Positions 45,491 to 54,416 of a DNA stretch of 64,000 nucleotides are shown one piece after another. Positions within the stretch are counted from its first letter, which is position 1; every line of letters begins with the position of its first letter. Under the pieces are notes generated by a model. It was not told the DNA's origin, did no database searches, and was given only the letters and a program-made list of their open reading frames with translations. The stretch covers positions 25,831-89,830 of the forward strand of contig NZ_JAMWYS010000042.1 in the NCBI RefSeq assembly GCF_023914155.1, given 5' to 3'. Origin of the DNA: Solitalea agri. GTDB taxonomy: Bacteria > Bacteroidota > Bacteroidia > Sphingobacteriales > Sphingobacteriaceae. The translations under genes and the position numbers were made by a program.

Positions 45491-46960
45491 ATGGCAATAG
45501 GATTTACTCCAAAACACATTGACAATTTACCTTTTAATGAATTACTTCCTGAACAGTTTTTAGTAGTTGCCTTAGATGCTGCCAAACAAATGGATTGGCA
45601 GGTTGGCTACATCAGCGATACTGGTTTTATTGCGTATACAAACAATGGAGCATTTTCATGGAATGCGGAAGTCAAAATTAAAATTGAGGATGGGCATGCA
45701 GAGCTGCAAAGTGCTTCAACAGGCAATGAAATGATTGACTGGGGTAAAAACAAAAAGAATATTAACAAGTTCATTGCTGTTTTTGAAGAGGTAAAGTCAA
45801 CTTCTAAAAATGAAGATCTACAACTAAAATATGAGGAATTAAGGTCGAGTTTGATTGCTCCTGAAGATGATATTTTGCAATTGCCTCCACCTACAAAAGC
45901 TGAACAGATTAAGGGGTTTTTATCCATTTTTAAACCGGTAAAAGGTTTTTTCATTACACCTATTATCATCGATCTGAATATCTCAATTTTCGTTCTAATG
46001 GTAATAACAGGAGTAAGCATCATGGAGCCTGATAATGAAAGTTTGATCAGATGGGGTGCTAATTTTCGCCCAATTACATTAGAAGGCCAATGGTGGAGAT
46101 TGCTAACTAATTGTTTTTTGCATATAGGAATTCTTCACCTCTTAATGAACATGTATGCATTGCTCAATATCGCTGTTTTGTTAGAGCCAATTTTGGGAAG
46201 AACCAGGTACCTGGCAGCTTATTTATTAACCGGTATTGTTGCCAGTATGACTAGTTTATGGTGGCATGATTTAACAGTAAGCGCTGGTGCATCGGGAGCT
46301 ATATTTGGCATGTATGGGGTATTTCTGGCAATGTTAACCACTGATATTATTGAAAAAACCACGCGCAAGACATTACTATCAAGTATTACTGTTTTTGTTG
46401 CTTTTAATTTGATCTACGGTCTCAAGGGAGGAATTGATAATGCAGCTCATATTGGTGGTCTAATCAGCGGTTTAGTTGTTGGTTATGCATTTATACCAAG
46501 CCTTAAAAGACCGGCTGAAAATAAGTTTAAATATAGTTCAATTGGATTGTTATCACTTCTGATTTTAGTTTCTTCGTTTGCTGTGTATCAAAAACTGCCG
46601 AATGATATTGCTAAATACGAGGCAAAAATGAAGGAGTTTGCTGCCATGGAAGAGGTTGCTTTAGAAGTTTATCATTTACCTAACGATTCTCCTAAAGAGA
46701 AATTCCTAAACACAATAAGTGAAAAGGGAATAGTCAACTGGAAAAAAAGCATCAAACTAATTGATGATATTGAAAAGCTTGACCTGCCAGATGAAATTCG
46801 TAAAAAAGATAAGGACTTAAAAAAATATTGCCAGTTGAGATTGCAATGCTATGAATTACTTTATAAAGCCATCGATGAAGATACTGATCAATATAAAAAT
46901 CAGCTTGCCGATTATAACGCCCAAATTGAAGCTATTATCAATGAACTTGGAACGAAGTAA
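45491..46960 (+). CDS. Rhomboid intramembrane serine protease with long N-terminal domain
   Basis: A 489-residue protein. Residues 1 to about 165 are soluble, with no recognised domain. Then come six to seven helices with rhomboid motifs: WWRLLTNCFLHIGILHLLMN, the catalytic Ser268 in GASGAIFG and His320 in NAAHIGGLISG. A charged 120-residue C-terminal tail follows. It cleaves transmembrane substrates within the inner membrane. The ATG at 45491 is chosen over a TTG at 45425. The next genes are two zinc-ribbon membrane proteins, one also an intramembrane protease. Confidence 0.92.
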   Translation: MAIGFTPKHIDNLPFNELLPEQFLVVALDAAKQMDWQVGYISDTGFIAYTNNGAFSWNAEVKIKIEDGHAELQSASTGNEMIDWGKNKKNINKFIAVFEEVKSTSKNEDLQLKYEELRSSLIAPEDDILQLPPPTKAEQIKGFLSIFKPVKGFFITPIIIDLNISIFVLMVITGVSIMEPDNESLIRWGANFRPITLEGQWWRLLTNCFLHIGILHLLMNMYALLNIAVLLEPILGRTRYLAAYLLTGIVASMTSLWWHDLTVSAGASGAIFGMYGVFLAMLTTDIIEKTTRKTLLSSITVFVAFNLIYGLKGGIDNAAHIGGLISGLVVGYAFIPSLKRPAENKFKYSSIGLLSLLILVSSFAVYQKLPNDIAKYEAKMKEFAAMEEVALEVYHLPNDSPKEKFLNTISEKGIVNWKKSIKLIDDIEKLDLPDEIRKKDKDLKKYCQLRLQCYELLYKAIDEDTDQYKNQLADYNAQIEAIINELGTK

Positions 46961-47053
46961 ACATGCCGGAAAAACTTGTTAAATATATCTAAAGATTAAT
47001 TTATCTTTTTTCTTATACTAGCGTTTTTAATTATTAGTTACTATTTATTTTTT

Positions 47054-47589
47054 ATGGAAAATTTATCCGTTATTGACAAACCTATTGAAACGAAATGCCC
47101 TTCTTGTTCAATGATTCCAAATGAAACTGATGCTTTCTGTCAGCAATGTGGTTATCCACTTAAAGGAACCGAAATGGAGCAAAAAACATTCATGATCGAC
47201 AAAGAGTATAAACATGTTGAGCTCGATGAACTGAATGAAGCGACAAAAAATCAAAAAATACTTTATGGATATTGTCAGTAATATTCTTGGTGTCTGGAAT
47301 TGTTGCGTATTTCATGAATAAGGAAGAAGGCCTAGCATTACTAATAGTTAATGGAGTTATGGCTGTTCTTTTTGTAGGATTAGGCTTTTGGTGTAACAAG
47401 CGACCAGCTTCCGCTATTATTGCAGGCATGGCATTATATGGTTTTGTTCAATTAATTAATGCAATTGATAACCCATTAACTATTGTCCAAGGTGTTATAT
47501 GGAAAATAGTAATTATTGGAGCAATGGTTCGAGGCTTAAAAGCTGCATTCAGAGCTGAAAAAATTAAAAAAGAACTTTCAATTGATTAA
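47054..47589 (+). CDS. Zinc-ribbon membrane protein split by a -1 frame change
   Basis: The first frame (47054-47281) encodes a zinc ribbon with Cys15, Cys18, Cys29 and Cys32 (CPSC, CQQC) and a charged linker. It stops just where a membrane segment should begin. The -1 frame is open from 47239 and supplies that membrane region (TLWILSVIFLVSGIVAYF), two or three more helices and a basic tail, ending at 47589. Joined, they make a 178-residue zinc-ribbon/transmembrane protein like others in this phylum. The site contains the slippery heptamer A AAA AAT. It is either programmed frameshifting, a homopolymer indel or a recent mutation. The CPBP gene starts 2 bases after the stop. Confidence 0.6.
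47245..47251 (+). promoter_or_regulatory. Slippery heptamer candidate for -1 frameshifting
   Basis: A AAA AAT lies in the zero frame (codons ACA AAA AAT) of the zinc-ribbon gene, 28 bases before its stop. A -1 slip here leads straight into the membrane-domain frame. A second A6 run follows at 47253-47258. I could not define a strong downstream stimulatory stem. Confidence 0.35.
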
Positions 47590-47591
47590 TA

Positions 47592-48362
47592 ATGGAGGAA
47601 CAGGGAATAACCGAGGAGGAAGTGCAAATTAAACCTTGCTCACAGTGTGAGGTTGCAATTCCGGTTAGTTCGAAGTTTTGTGGAACATGTGGGGCTTTAC
47701 AAACAGAGGGGTATAGCATTGATGAAGAAGAACGGCTTCGAGGAGTGAAGCAAGTTGGGTTTTTCTACACCATCGAATTTATCATTTGTTTGGTCGTAAA
47801 GTTTTCCGAGCTATTCAGAGATCTGTTCTCGTTAATTTTAATAGACTCTTTTATGGCTATTGTATCCATTGTTTTTTATGCACAAAATTGGATTGACAAT
47901 AAACAGCTGCTTCGTTTTACTAATTTCTCAGTTCTTAAAGTTTTCAAATACATAGGTTTAACTATATGTTTTTCCCTACTGGTTAACATTTCAATGAGCT
48001 GGATAAATCGGAGTTTATTTGATGGTGATAATTATTACTCATTATTCTTTGATAATTATAAATACTCAAAGATTCTGATGTTCTTTTTTGTCGCTTTAAC
48101 CCCAGCATTGTTTGAAGAACTTGCGTATAGAGGATTTGTTTTACAAGGTTTATTGAATGTGATGGATAAATGGCAAGCTATCTTTTTAACATCATTTTTA
48201 TTTGCCCTGATTCATTTGAGTCCGATTAGTATGGTTTGGTTACTTCCCTTCGCACTTTGGCTGGGTTATATCCGAACTAAAGAAAATACCTTATGGTATG
48301 GTATTATCATTCATTTTTTCTTTAATGCAACAGCGTGTACTTATGAACTCCTAACTTTATAA
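47592..48362 (+). CDS. CPBP intramembrane metalloprotease with N-terminal zinc ribbon
   Basis: A 256-residue membrane protein. Cys16, Cys19, Cys30 and Cys33 (CSQC, CGTC) form a zinc ribbon like that of the preceding gene. After a 20-residue linker there are about six to eight helices with the CPBP (Abi/Rce1-like) catalytic motifs: Glu175, Glu176 and Arg180 in FEELAYRG, His208 in FALIHLS, and His241 with Asn245 in HFFFNAT. It starts 2 bases after the split zinc-ribbon gene and ends 11 bases before pbpC, so these are one transcript. Confidence 0.9.
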   Translation: MEEQGITEEEVQIKPCSQCEVAIPVSSKFCGTCGALQTEGYSIDEEERLRGVKQVGFFYTIEFIICLVVKFSELFRDLFSLILIDSFMAIVSIVFYAQNWIDNKQLLRFTNFSVLKVFKYIGLTICFSLLVNISMSWINRSLFDGDNYYSLFFDNYKYSKILMFFFVALTPALFEELAYRGFVLQGLLNVMDKWQAIFLTSFLFALIHLSPISMVWLLPFALWLGYIRTKENTLWYGIIIHFFFNATACTYELLTL

Positions 48363-48373
48363 AAGTCAGCGAA

Positions 48374-50782
48374 GTGATCGAAACAGCTTTTTCGAAGTTA
48401 TTTAATCGAATAAAAGGATTATCAAAGGTTAAAAAACTGATGATGATCCTTTTGCTATGTTTTTTGGTCTGGTTTTCTTTTTTTTCACTTCCTAGTAAAC
48501 TGTTTAATTCGCCAACCAGCTTTGTAATTGAAGATGCTAATGGAGAATTGCTTGGCGCTTCCATTGCAGCTGATGGCCAATGGCGATTTCCGTACAATGA
48601 ATTGGTTCCCGATAAGTTTGCCAAATGCATTACAACTTTTGAAGATAAACGGTTCTATCGACACCTCGGAGTTGATCCTTTGGCTTTAGGCAGGGCAATT
48701 AAACAAAATATAAAAGCGAATAAAGTGGTTAGCGGTGGAAGTACCCTGACCATGCAGGTGATACGCCTTTCGCGTAAAGAATCCCGTACTTTTTGGCAAA
48801 AGTTTGTAGAAGCCATTTTGGCTTTTAGGCTTGAGTTTTCTTATTCTAAAGTTGAAATTCTTGCGCTTTATGCATCTAATGCGCCTTATGGGACAAATGT
48901 TGTAGGGCTTGATGCTGCCGCCTGGCGTTATTTCGGGCGTTCTCCCGAAGAACTCAGCTGGGGTGAAATGGCAACTTTAGCTGTTTTACCAAATAGTCCA
49001 TCATTAGTACACCCTGGCAAAAACCGATCTTTATTACGCGATAAACGAAACAAGCTTTTAGACCAACTTTTCGATCAACAAATTATTGATAAAAGTACCT
49101 GTGATTTAGCCAAGCTCGAACCTATACCTGCTCGTCCGCTTCCGTTGCCAAGGTTTGCTCCGCATTTATTAAGCAGATTTAAAAATGATTTTCAGGGAGG
49201 AAAAGAGAAGTTCACCGAAACCCGGCTTCGAACAACAATTCAACTCGATCTTCAGCAAAAGGTAACAGACATCTTAAATCGTCATCATGTTAATTTTAAA
49301 GCCAATGGAATTGAAAATGCGGCAGCTTTAGTGCTTGATGTTGAAACTGGTAATGCTCTGGCATATGTAGGGAATGTTATAAATGCTGATGAAGAAAGTC
49401 AAGTGGACGTTATTCCCGCTCCTCGAAGCCCGGGAAGTACCTTAAAGCCATTGCTCTATGCCTCTATGCTCACCGAAGGAGATATTTTGCCAAACACATT
49501 AATACCAGATGTTCCTACGCAAATAGCAGGTTATACTCCAGAAAACTATGATTTGGGTTACGATGGCGCTGTTCCTGCGTCAAGGGCTCTAGCACGTTCA
49601 TTGAATATCCCGGCAGTTAAAATGTTGCAGCAATATCGTTTCGAGCGGTTTTATGATAAGCTGAAACAATTAGGAGTATCAACCTTAAAAAAGCCATCAG
49701 GTCATTATGGATTATCGTTGATTTTAGGAGGAGGGGAAAATTCGATGTGGGAACTTGCTGGAATTTATGCAGGCATGGCCCGAATACTTAATCACCAATC
49801 GCGTGATAATGGTAAATACGCACCTGAAGATATTCACTCACCAAGCTATTCCTTTATTAATCATTCTGATGGGGATAATAGTGGTCCACTAAAGGATAAT
49901 GGAATTTTAGATGCTGGCGCTATCTGGTCGACTTTTAATGCTATGGAAGAAGTAATGCGTCCGGGTGAGGAACTTCTGTGGCAGCAATTTATTTCAACTC
50001 AGCGGATTGCATGGAAAACAGGAACCAGCTTTGGTTTTCGAGATGGTTGGGCTATAGGACTTACACCAAAATATGTGGTAGCAGTTTGGGTAGGTAATGC
50101 AGATGGTGAGGGTAGGCCAGGCCTTACCGGAATTTCTGCTGCTGCCCCGGTCTTATTTGATGTTTTTAGGTTGTTACCAACCGGGGCTTGGTTCGATCCT
50201 CCGTACGACAAACTCCGAAAACTTCCTATTTGCAGATTAAGTGGTTATAAAGCAGGAAAATATTGCGAAATGATTGATTCGGTGTGGGTGCCGAAAACAG
50301 GTATTAATACAAAGGTTTGTCCTTTTCACCAGTTGGTACATTTGGATAGAACTGGCCAGTTTAGGGTTGATGCCAATTGTGAATCTCCAGAGTTAATGCA
50401 AAACAAATCGTGGTTTGTATTACCACCAGCCATGGAATGGTATTATAAGTCTAAAAACCAATATTATAAACCATTGCCTCCTTTTAAAGCCAATTGCGAA
50501 GGCGCGGAGCAAGGTTTTGCCATGGAAATTATCTATCCCAAAAATGGGGCTAAGATCTATGTGCCTGTTGAATTAGATGAGTCAAAGGGTAAAACCATTT
50601 TCTCGGCAGCTCACCGAAATGCTGAGGCTAGAATATTTTGGCACCTAGATGATGAATTTATTGAAACCACCCAAAGTTTCCACCAAATAGCGTTAAGTCC
50701 TAAACCTGGAAAACATAAGCTTACACTCGTTGATGAAAATGGTGAACGTATTGAAATCGGATTTGAGATCTTACAGAAATAG
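48374..50782 (+). CDS. pbpC: Penicillin-binding protein 1C
   Basis: Bifunctional peptidoglycan synthase of the PBP1C class, 802 residues. After a basic start and a membrane anchor (about 23-39) come the glycosyltransferase domain (Glu90 in TTFEDKRFYRHLG; GGSTLTMQV), the transpeptidase domain (SxxK Ser355-Lys358 in SPGSTLKP, SLN in ARSLNIPAV, KTG in AWKTGTSFGFRDGW) and the C-terminal BiPBP_C domain. The start is a GTG at 48374, 11 bases after the CPBP gene; an ATG about 22 codons later would remove the cytoplasmic head. Confidence 0.93.
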   Translation: MIETAFSKLFNRIKGLSKVKKLMMILLLCFLVWFSFFSLPSKLFNSPTSFVIEDANGELLGASIAADGQWRFPYNELVPDKFAKCITTFEDKRFYRHLGVDPLALGRAIKQNIKANKVVSGGSTLTMQVIRLSRKESRTFWQKFVEAILAFRLEFSYSKVEILALYASNAPYGTNVVGLDAAAWRYFGRSPEELSWGEMATLAVLPNSPSLVHPGKNRSLLRDKRNKLLDQLFDQQIIDKSTCDLAKLEPIPARPLPLPRFAPHLLSRFKNDFQGGKEKFTETRLRTTIQLDLQQKVTDILNRHHVNFKANGIENAAALVLDVETGNALAYVGNVINADEESQVDVIPAPRSPGSTLKPLLYASMLTEGDILPNTLIPDVPTQIAGYTPENYDLGYDGAVPASRALARSLNIPAVKMLQQYRFERFYDKLKQLGVSTLKKPSGHYGLSLILGGGENSMWELAGIYAGMARILNHQSRDNGKYAPEDIHSPSYSFINHSDGDNSGPLKDNGILDAGAIWSTFNAMEEVMRPGEELLWQQFISTQRIAWKTGTSFGFRDGWAIGLTPKYVVAVWVGNADGEGRPGLTGISAAAPVLFDVFRLLPTGAWFDPPYDKLRKLPICRLSGYKAGKYCEMIDSVWVPKTGINTKVCPFHQLVHLDRTGQFRVDANCESPELMQNKSWFVLPPAMEWYYKSKNQYYKPLPPFKANCEGAEQGFAMEIIYPKNGAKIYVPVELDESKGKTIFSAAHRNAEARIFWHLDDEFIETTQSFHQIALSPKPGKHKLTLVDENGERIEIGFEILQK

Positions 50783-50824
50783 CTTTCATCATCGATTAAG
50801 TAGCCCCTGGCTTTATAATTTGTA

Positions 50825-50843
50825 ACTAATAGCTAAATTTCAA
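50825..50843. repeat. 19-bp intergenic motif shared with 11485-11503
   Basis: ACTAATAGCTAAATTTCAA occurs identically at 50825-50843 and 11485-11503, each about 130 to 150 bases ahead of a plus-strand gene (DUF5686 protein here, M20 dipeptidase there). It is AT-rich, and its function is unknown. Confidence 0.4.
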
Positions 50844-50994
50844 GGGCTTATATATTTCTACATGAATAAAAGTTTCAAAAAATAAGCATCAGGTATTTAT
50901 TATTTGAATTCAAATCAGTTAATTGCGGCCTTAATTAGCTGCCATAAACACCAGATGTTTTAGGGAGCGTTTTTGACTATAACCAACTGATTTG

Positions 50995-53526
50995 ATGTAT
51001 TATAGACGGTTCCCGCTAACGTTTTGTGTTTTAATTTTCTTTTTTACTCTTCCACTTATATCCAATGCTCAATGGGTTCTGAAAGGAAAAATTATTGATG
51101 AGCGATATGGAGATCCCCTGCCGGGCGCAAGTATTTCATTATTAAAAACAAAAGGAAAAGGAACCATTTCTGGAGCCAATGGTAGTTTTAAGATCATCCT
51201 TCCTCAATACATTAATGACTCCCTTGAAGTTAATTTCGTTGGTTATAAGCATAAGAAAGTAGCGTTGCCAAGAGAAACAAAAGATACCTTGGTGATTTCT
51301 ATTGTTCCTGATGCGGTTATCCTTACAGAATATGTGGTTTCTTCGAAACGTGAAGATCCAGCGTATGATATTATCCGCGAGGCATTAAAGAGGAAGAAAT
51401 ACAATAATTTAGAGAAGTTAGCAACTTTTGAATACGAAAGTTACAGTAGGATAGAAAGTTATTTGAATAGTTCAGATAGCTCTTCTCTTCAGAATATGCG
51501 CGTTTTTAAAGAAATGCGTAAGAAAGCGATGGAATTAAATGTAATGAAGGATAGCTTAGGGCATTCGTTAATTCCCATTGTGGCTGCCGAAACATTTAGT
51601 AGTTTTTACCAACGCAATAGTCCACAGGCAATTAGAGAAGATGTTGTAGGTAAAAATATTAAAGGTATTGGACTTGAAGATGTTGATGGTTATGGAGAGC
51701 TTCTCACAGGTAAACTCAATAACTACAATTTTTATAAAAACTATATCCGGATCCTCTCGAAAGACTTTTCATCCCCTTTAGGAGATGGCTGTATTTTAAA
51801 TTATAAGTTTAAACTTAAAGCCGATAGCGATTTGGTTGAAGGAGTATGGTGTTATCGAATTGATATAAAACCACATAATCTGGCTGCTGTGGCCTTTACC
51901 GGAACAATATGGTTAAGTTTGGATGATTATGCCTTGGTTAAAGCGGTATTAAAAACCAATAAGCACACTACTATCAATTTCATTGAAAATTTATCAATTG
52001 AACAAAACTTAGTAAAGGTAAATGAATCCTGGATGCCAGTTCGTACTTTTTCGAAAGCAGAAGCTGTTGATCCTCAGCATTATTTGCCAAGACTCCATGT
52101 TAGCTATCTAACTCTTAATTCAAACTTTGCAGTTAATAAACCGCATGACGACACTTTCTATGAACAGTCGATTACGGATTCAATAATTCCAGAAATCGAG
52201 CTTCAACGAAGAAAGTTTCTAGTGAATACAAATAAAAATAATTCAACGCCGGTAGCTGTATTTACTCAAATTGAAGCCATGCGTAATTTAAACGCAGTTA
52301 AGCAAAATGTTAAGCTGGCTACCGTAATTGGGACTTTGCATTATACGACAGGGCAATTTGATATTGGTCCGATAACACGAATGGTTATGTGGAATAATGT
52401 TGAGGGAGTAAGGCCGGGATTCGCCATGCGCACCAATCAGTTTTTTCATAACAATTGGCAATTTGCAGGTTCAGTTGCATATGGAGTTAAAGATGAGCAG
52501 TTTAAGTATTTTGGTGAAGTTGTTTATAGAACAAAAAACAAGGACAATTCAACTTGGGGAGCTAACTTTCAATATGATATTTTGCCGCTCAATTTGGTAG
52601 GTGAGAATAATAGCGAATGGGTTAATGGCAATGCGTTTATGCGCGAATTATATTCAACAACAACACGTTGGGGGAAAATTGCCGAGCGTTCGCCTTTTTA
52701 CCAGCAACAGTATAAACTTTGGTATGACCTTGATCTAAGTCAGAGCTTCCATCATAAAATATCATTTATAAATACAAATCTTGAAGAGGCTAATTTATAT
52801 TCATCAAATCTTGGAAACAGTCTTACGTACACTGAGTTACTTCTTGAAACGGGCTTTTTAAAGACAAAGAAAAAGATTCGAATGAAAAACAATCGCCAGA
52901 TAAATGTGGGCGGTATGCAATTTCCACGTGTAACAGTATGGCTGGCTGCTGGTATCAAAGGGTTATTTAAGGGACAATACAATTATCAAAAGGTTTACAC
53001 CAACATCACCCAAAAGAATGTTAACGTGTTGGGTTTAGGCCATTCATTTTTCCAGGTTAACGCTGGTTATGTGTTTTCCAAAGTTCCTTTTCCATTATTG
53101 AGAACTCATCAGGGTAATGAATCACTACTATTGTATAACCGTGGCTTCAATCAAATGAAATACGCCGAATTTGTTAGCGATCACTACGTGGCTTTAAACT
53201 GGAATCATTCATTTGATTCACCTATCTGCGACCGTATTCCGGTTATGGCTCAATTAAGCCGGTATTTAGGTTGTCGTACAAGTGCGTATGCAGGGGTGGT
53301 TTTTGGAGGTTTGCGAGCGGAAAATCAGGAGCTGTTAAATCAATGGCAAGCAACTAACCCTATGGGCTTAAAAGCACTTGCATTTAATAAACCATATGTT
53401 GAAATTGGTGGAAGTTTGGATAATATCTTCAAGTTTTTATCTGTAGGATATTTTGAACGTTTGTCATATAATTTAGCCGGAGAATCAACAGGTGGGATTA
53501 AATTAGCCGCAAAAGTAACCTTATAA
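50995..53526 (+). CDS. DUF5686 outer-membrane protein with carboxypeptidase-like regulatory domain
   Basis: An 843-residue Bacteroidota envelope protein: signal peptide ending SNAQ, a CarboxypepD_reg-like beta-sandwich (about 30-110; GKIIDERYGDPLPGASISL, GTISGANGSFKI), then the DUF5686 region (AYDIIREALKRKKYN onward) and a C-terminal beta-barrel ending GIKLAAKVTL. Function unknown; such proteins resemble TonB-dependent receptors without a plug. The ATG at 50995 is used; a TTG precedes it by one codon. A 212-base gap upstream has no gene. Confidence 0.85.
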   Translation: MYYRRFPLTFCVLIFFFTLPLISNAQWVLKGKIIDERYGDPLPGASISLLKTKGKGTISGANGSFKIILPQYINDSLEVNFVGYKHKKVALPRETKDTLVISIVPDAVILTEYVVSSKREDPAYDIIREALKRKKYNNLEKLATFEYESYSRIESYLNSSDSSSLQNMRVFKEMRKKAMELNVMKDSLGHSLIPIVAAETFSSFYQRNSPQAIREDVVGKNIKGIGLEDVDGYGELLTGKLNNYNFYKNYIRILSKDFSSPLGDGCILNYKFKLKADSDLVEGVWCYRIDIKPHNLAAVAFTGTIWLSLDDYALVKAVLKTNKHTTINFIENLSIEQNLVKVNESWMPVRTFSKAEAVDPQHYLPRLHVSYLTLNSNFAVNKPHDDTFYEQSITDSIIPEIELQRRKFLVNTNKNNSTPVAVFTQIEAMRNLNAVKQNVKLATVIGTLHYTTGQFDIGPITRMVMWNNVEGVRPGFAMRTNQFFHNNWQFAGSVAYGVKDEQFKYFGEVVYRTKNKDNSTWGANFQYDILPLNLVGENNSEWVNGNAFMRELYSTTTRWGKIAERSPFYQQQYKLWYDLDLSQSFHHKISFINTNLEEANLYSSNLGNSLTYTELLLETGFLKTKKKIRMKNNRQINVGGMQFPRVTVWLAAGIKGLFKGQYNYQKVYTNITQKNVNVLGLGHSFFQVNAGYVFSKVPFPLLRTHQGNESLLLYNRGFNQMKYAEFVSDHYVALNWNHSFDSPICDRIPVMAQLSRYLGCRTSAYAGVVFGGLRAENQELLNQWQATNPMGLKALAFNKPYVEIGGSLDNIFKFLSVGYFERLSYNLAGESTGGIKLAAKVTL

Positions 53527-53588
53527 TTACTGGTTGATTTATTGCTAAGCGTAGTTGGGATTACTTTTAGTTTATAAACGTTATTGCA

Positions 53589-54299
53589 ATGCTTAACAGT
53601 CTTTCTTTCAGAAATGTATTTTTTCTTGATATAGAAACCGTCTCACAGAAGCCTGATCTTGATGAGCTCGATGCTGAGTTTCAACAGTTATGGGATATAA
53701 AATCCGGATATTTTAGGAAAGAAGAACAATCAGCTTCAGATGTTTATTCGCGTGCGGCGATTTATGCTGAGTTTGGTAAGATCATTTGCATTTCTATCGG
53801 AAGGATTGTAGAGGATGAACAAGGAATGAAGTTCCGGCTCAAATCGTTTTACGGAGATGATGAAAAAGTGATCCTTACTGATTTTGCCAACCTATTAAAC
53901 AAACAAAAGAATACTACCATTTTATGTGCTCACAACGGAAAAGAATTCGACTTTCCGTATCTCTCACGCCGAATGCTGATCCACGGCATCGAACTACCCG
54001 AAATATTAAATAACGCTGGCAAAAGACCATGGGAAACTAATTTTTTAGATACCATGGAACTGTGGAAGTTCGGCGATTATAAAAATTATACTTCTCTTAG
54101 GCTATTAGCTGCCGTATTTAATATTCCAACACCTAAAGATGATATTGACGGAAGCATGGTTGGTTCGGTTTATTGGGATGATCATGACATTGAAAGAATA
54201 AGAACCTATTGCGAAAAAGATGTGATTACCGTCGCCCAAATTCTGCTAAAATTTAAAGGTAAACCATTGCTCGATCTTGATTCCGTGGAGAGAGTTTAA
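53589..54299 (+). CDS. DnaQ-like 3'-5' exonuclease
   Basis: A 236-residue nuclease of the predicted PolB-like exonuclease group (DNA_pol_B_exo2 type). The DEDDy motifs are FLDIETV (Asp14, Glu16), CAHNGKEFDFPYL and YCEKDVI. It probably trims single-stranded DNA or RNA in repair, with the exact substrate unknown. It stands alone between the DUF5686 gene and the ABC ATPase gene. Confidence 0.88.
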   Translation: MLNSLSFRNVFFLDIETVSQKPDLDELDAEFQQLWDIKSGYFRKEEQSASDVYSRAAIYAEFGKIICISIGRIVEDEQGMKFRLKSFYGDDEKVILTDFANLLNKQKNTTILCAHNGKEFDFPYLSRRMLIHGIELPEILNNAGKRPWETNFLDTMELWKFGDYKNYTSLRLLAAVFNIPTPKDDIDGSMVGSVYWDDHDIERIRTYCEKDVITVAQILLKFKGKPLLDLDSVERV

Positions 54300-54416
54300 G
54301 AGTGAATGGTGTAAATAGGTAGTAGAAGATTCGTTCTTTTTTTTTATATCTACCAATTGTCATATTTCTGATCCTCACCCTTAGCTGCAATCATACTTAA
54401 TTACTATTTTGCAGCA

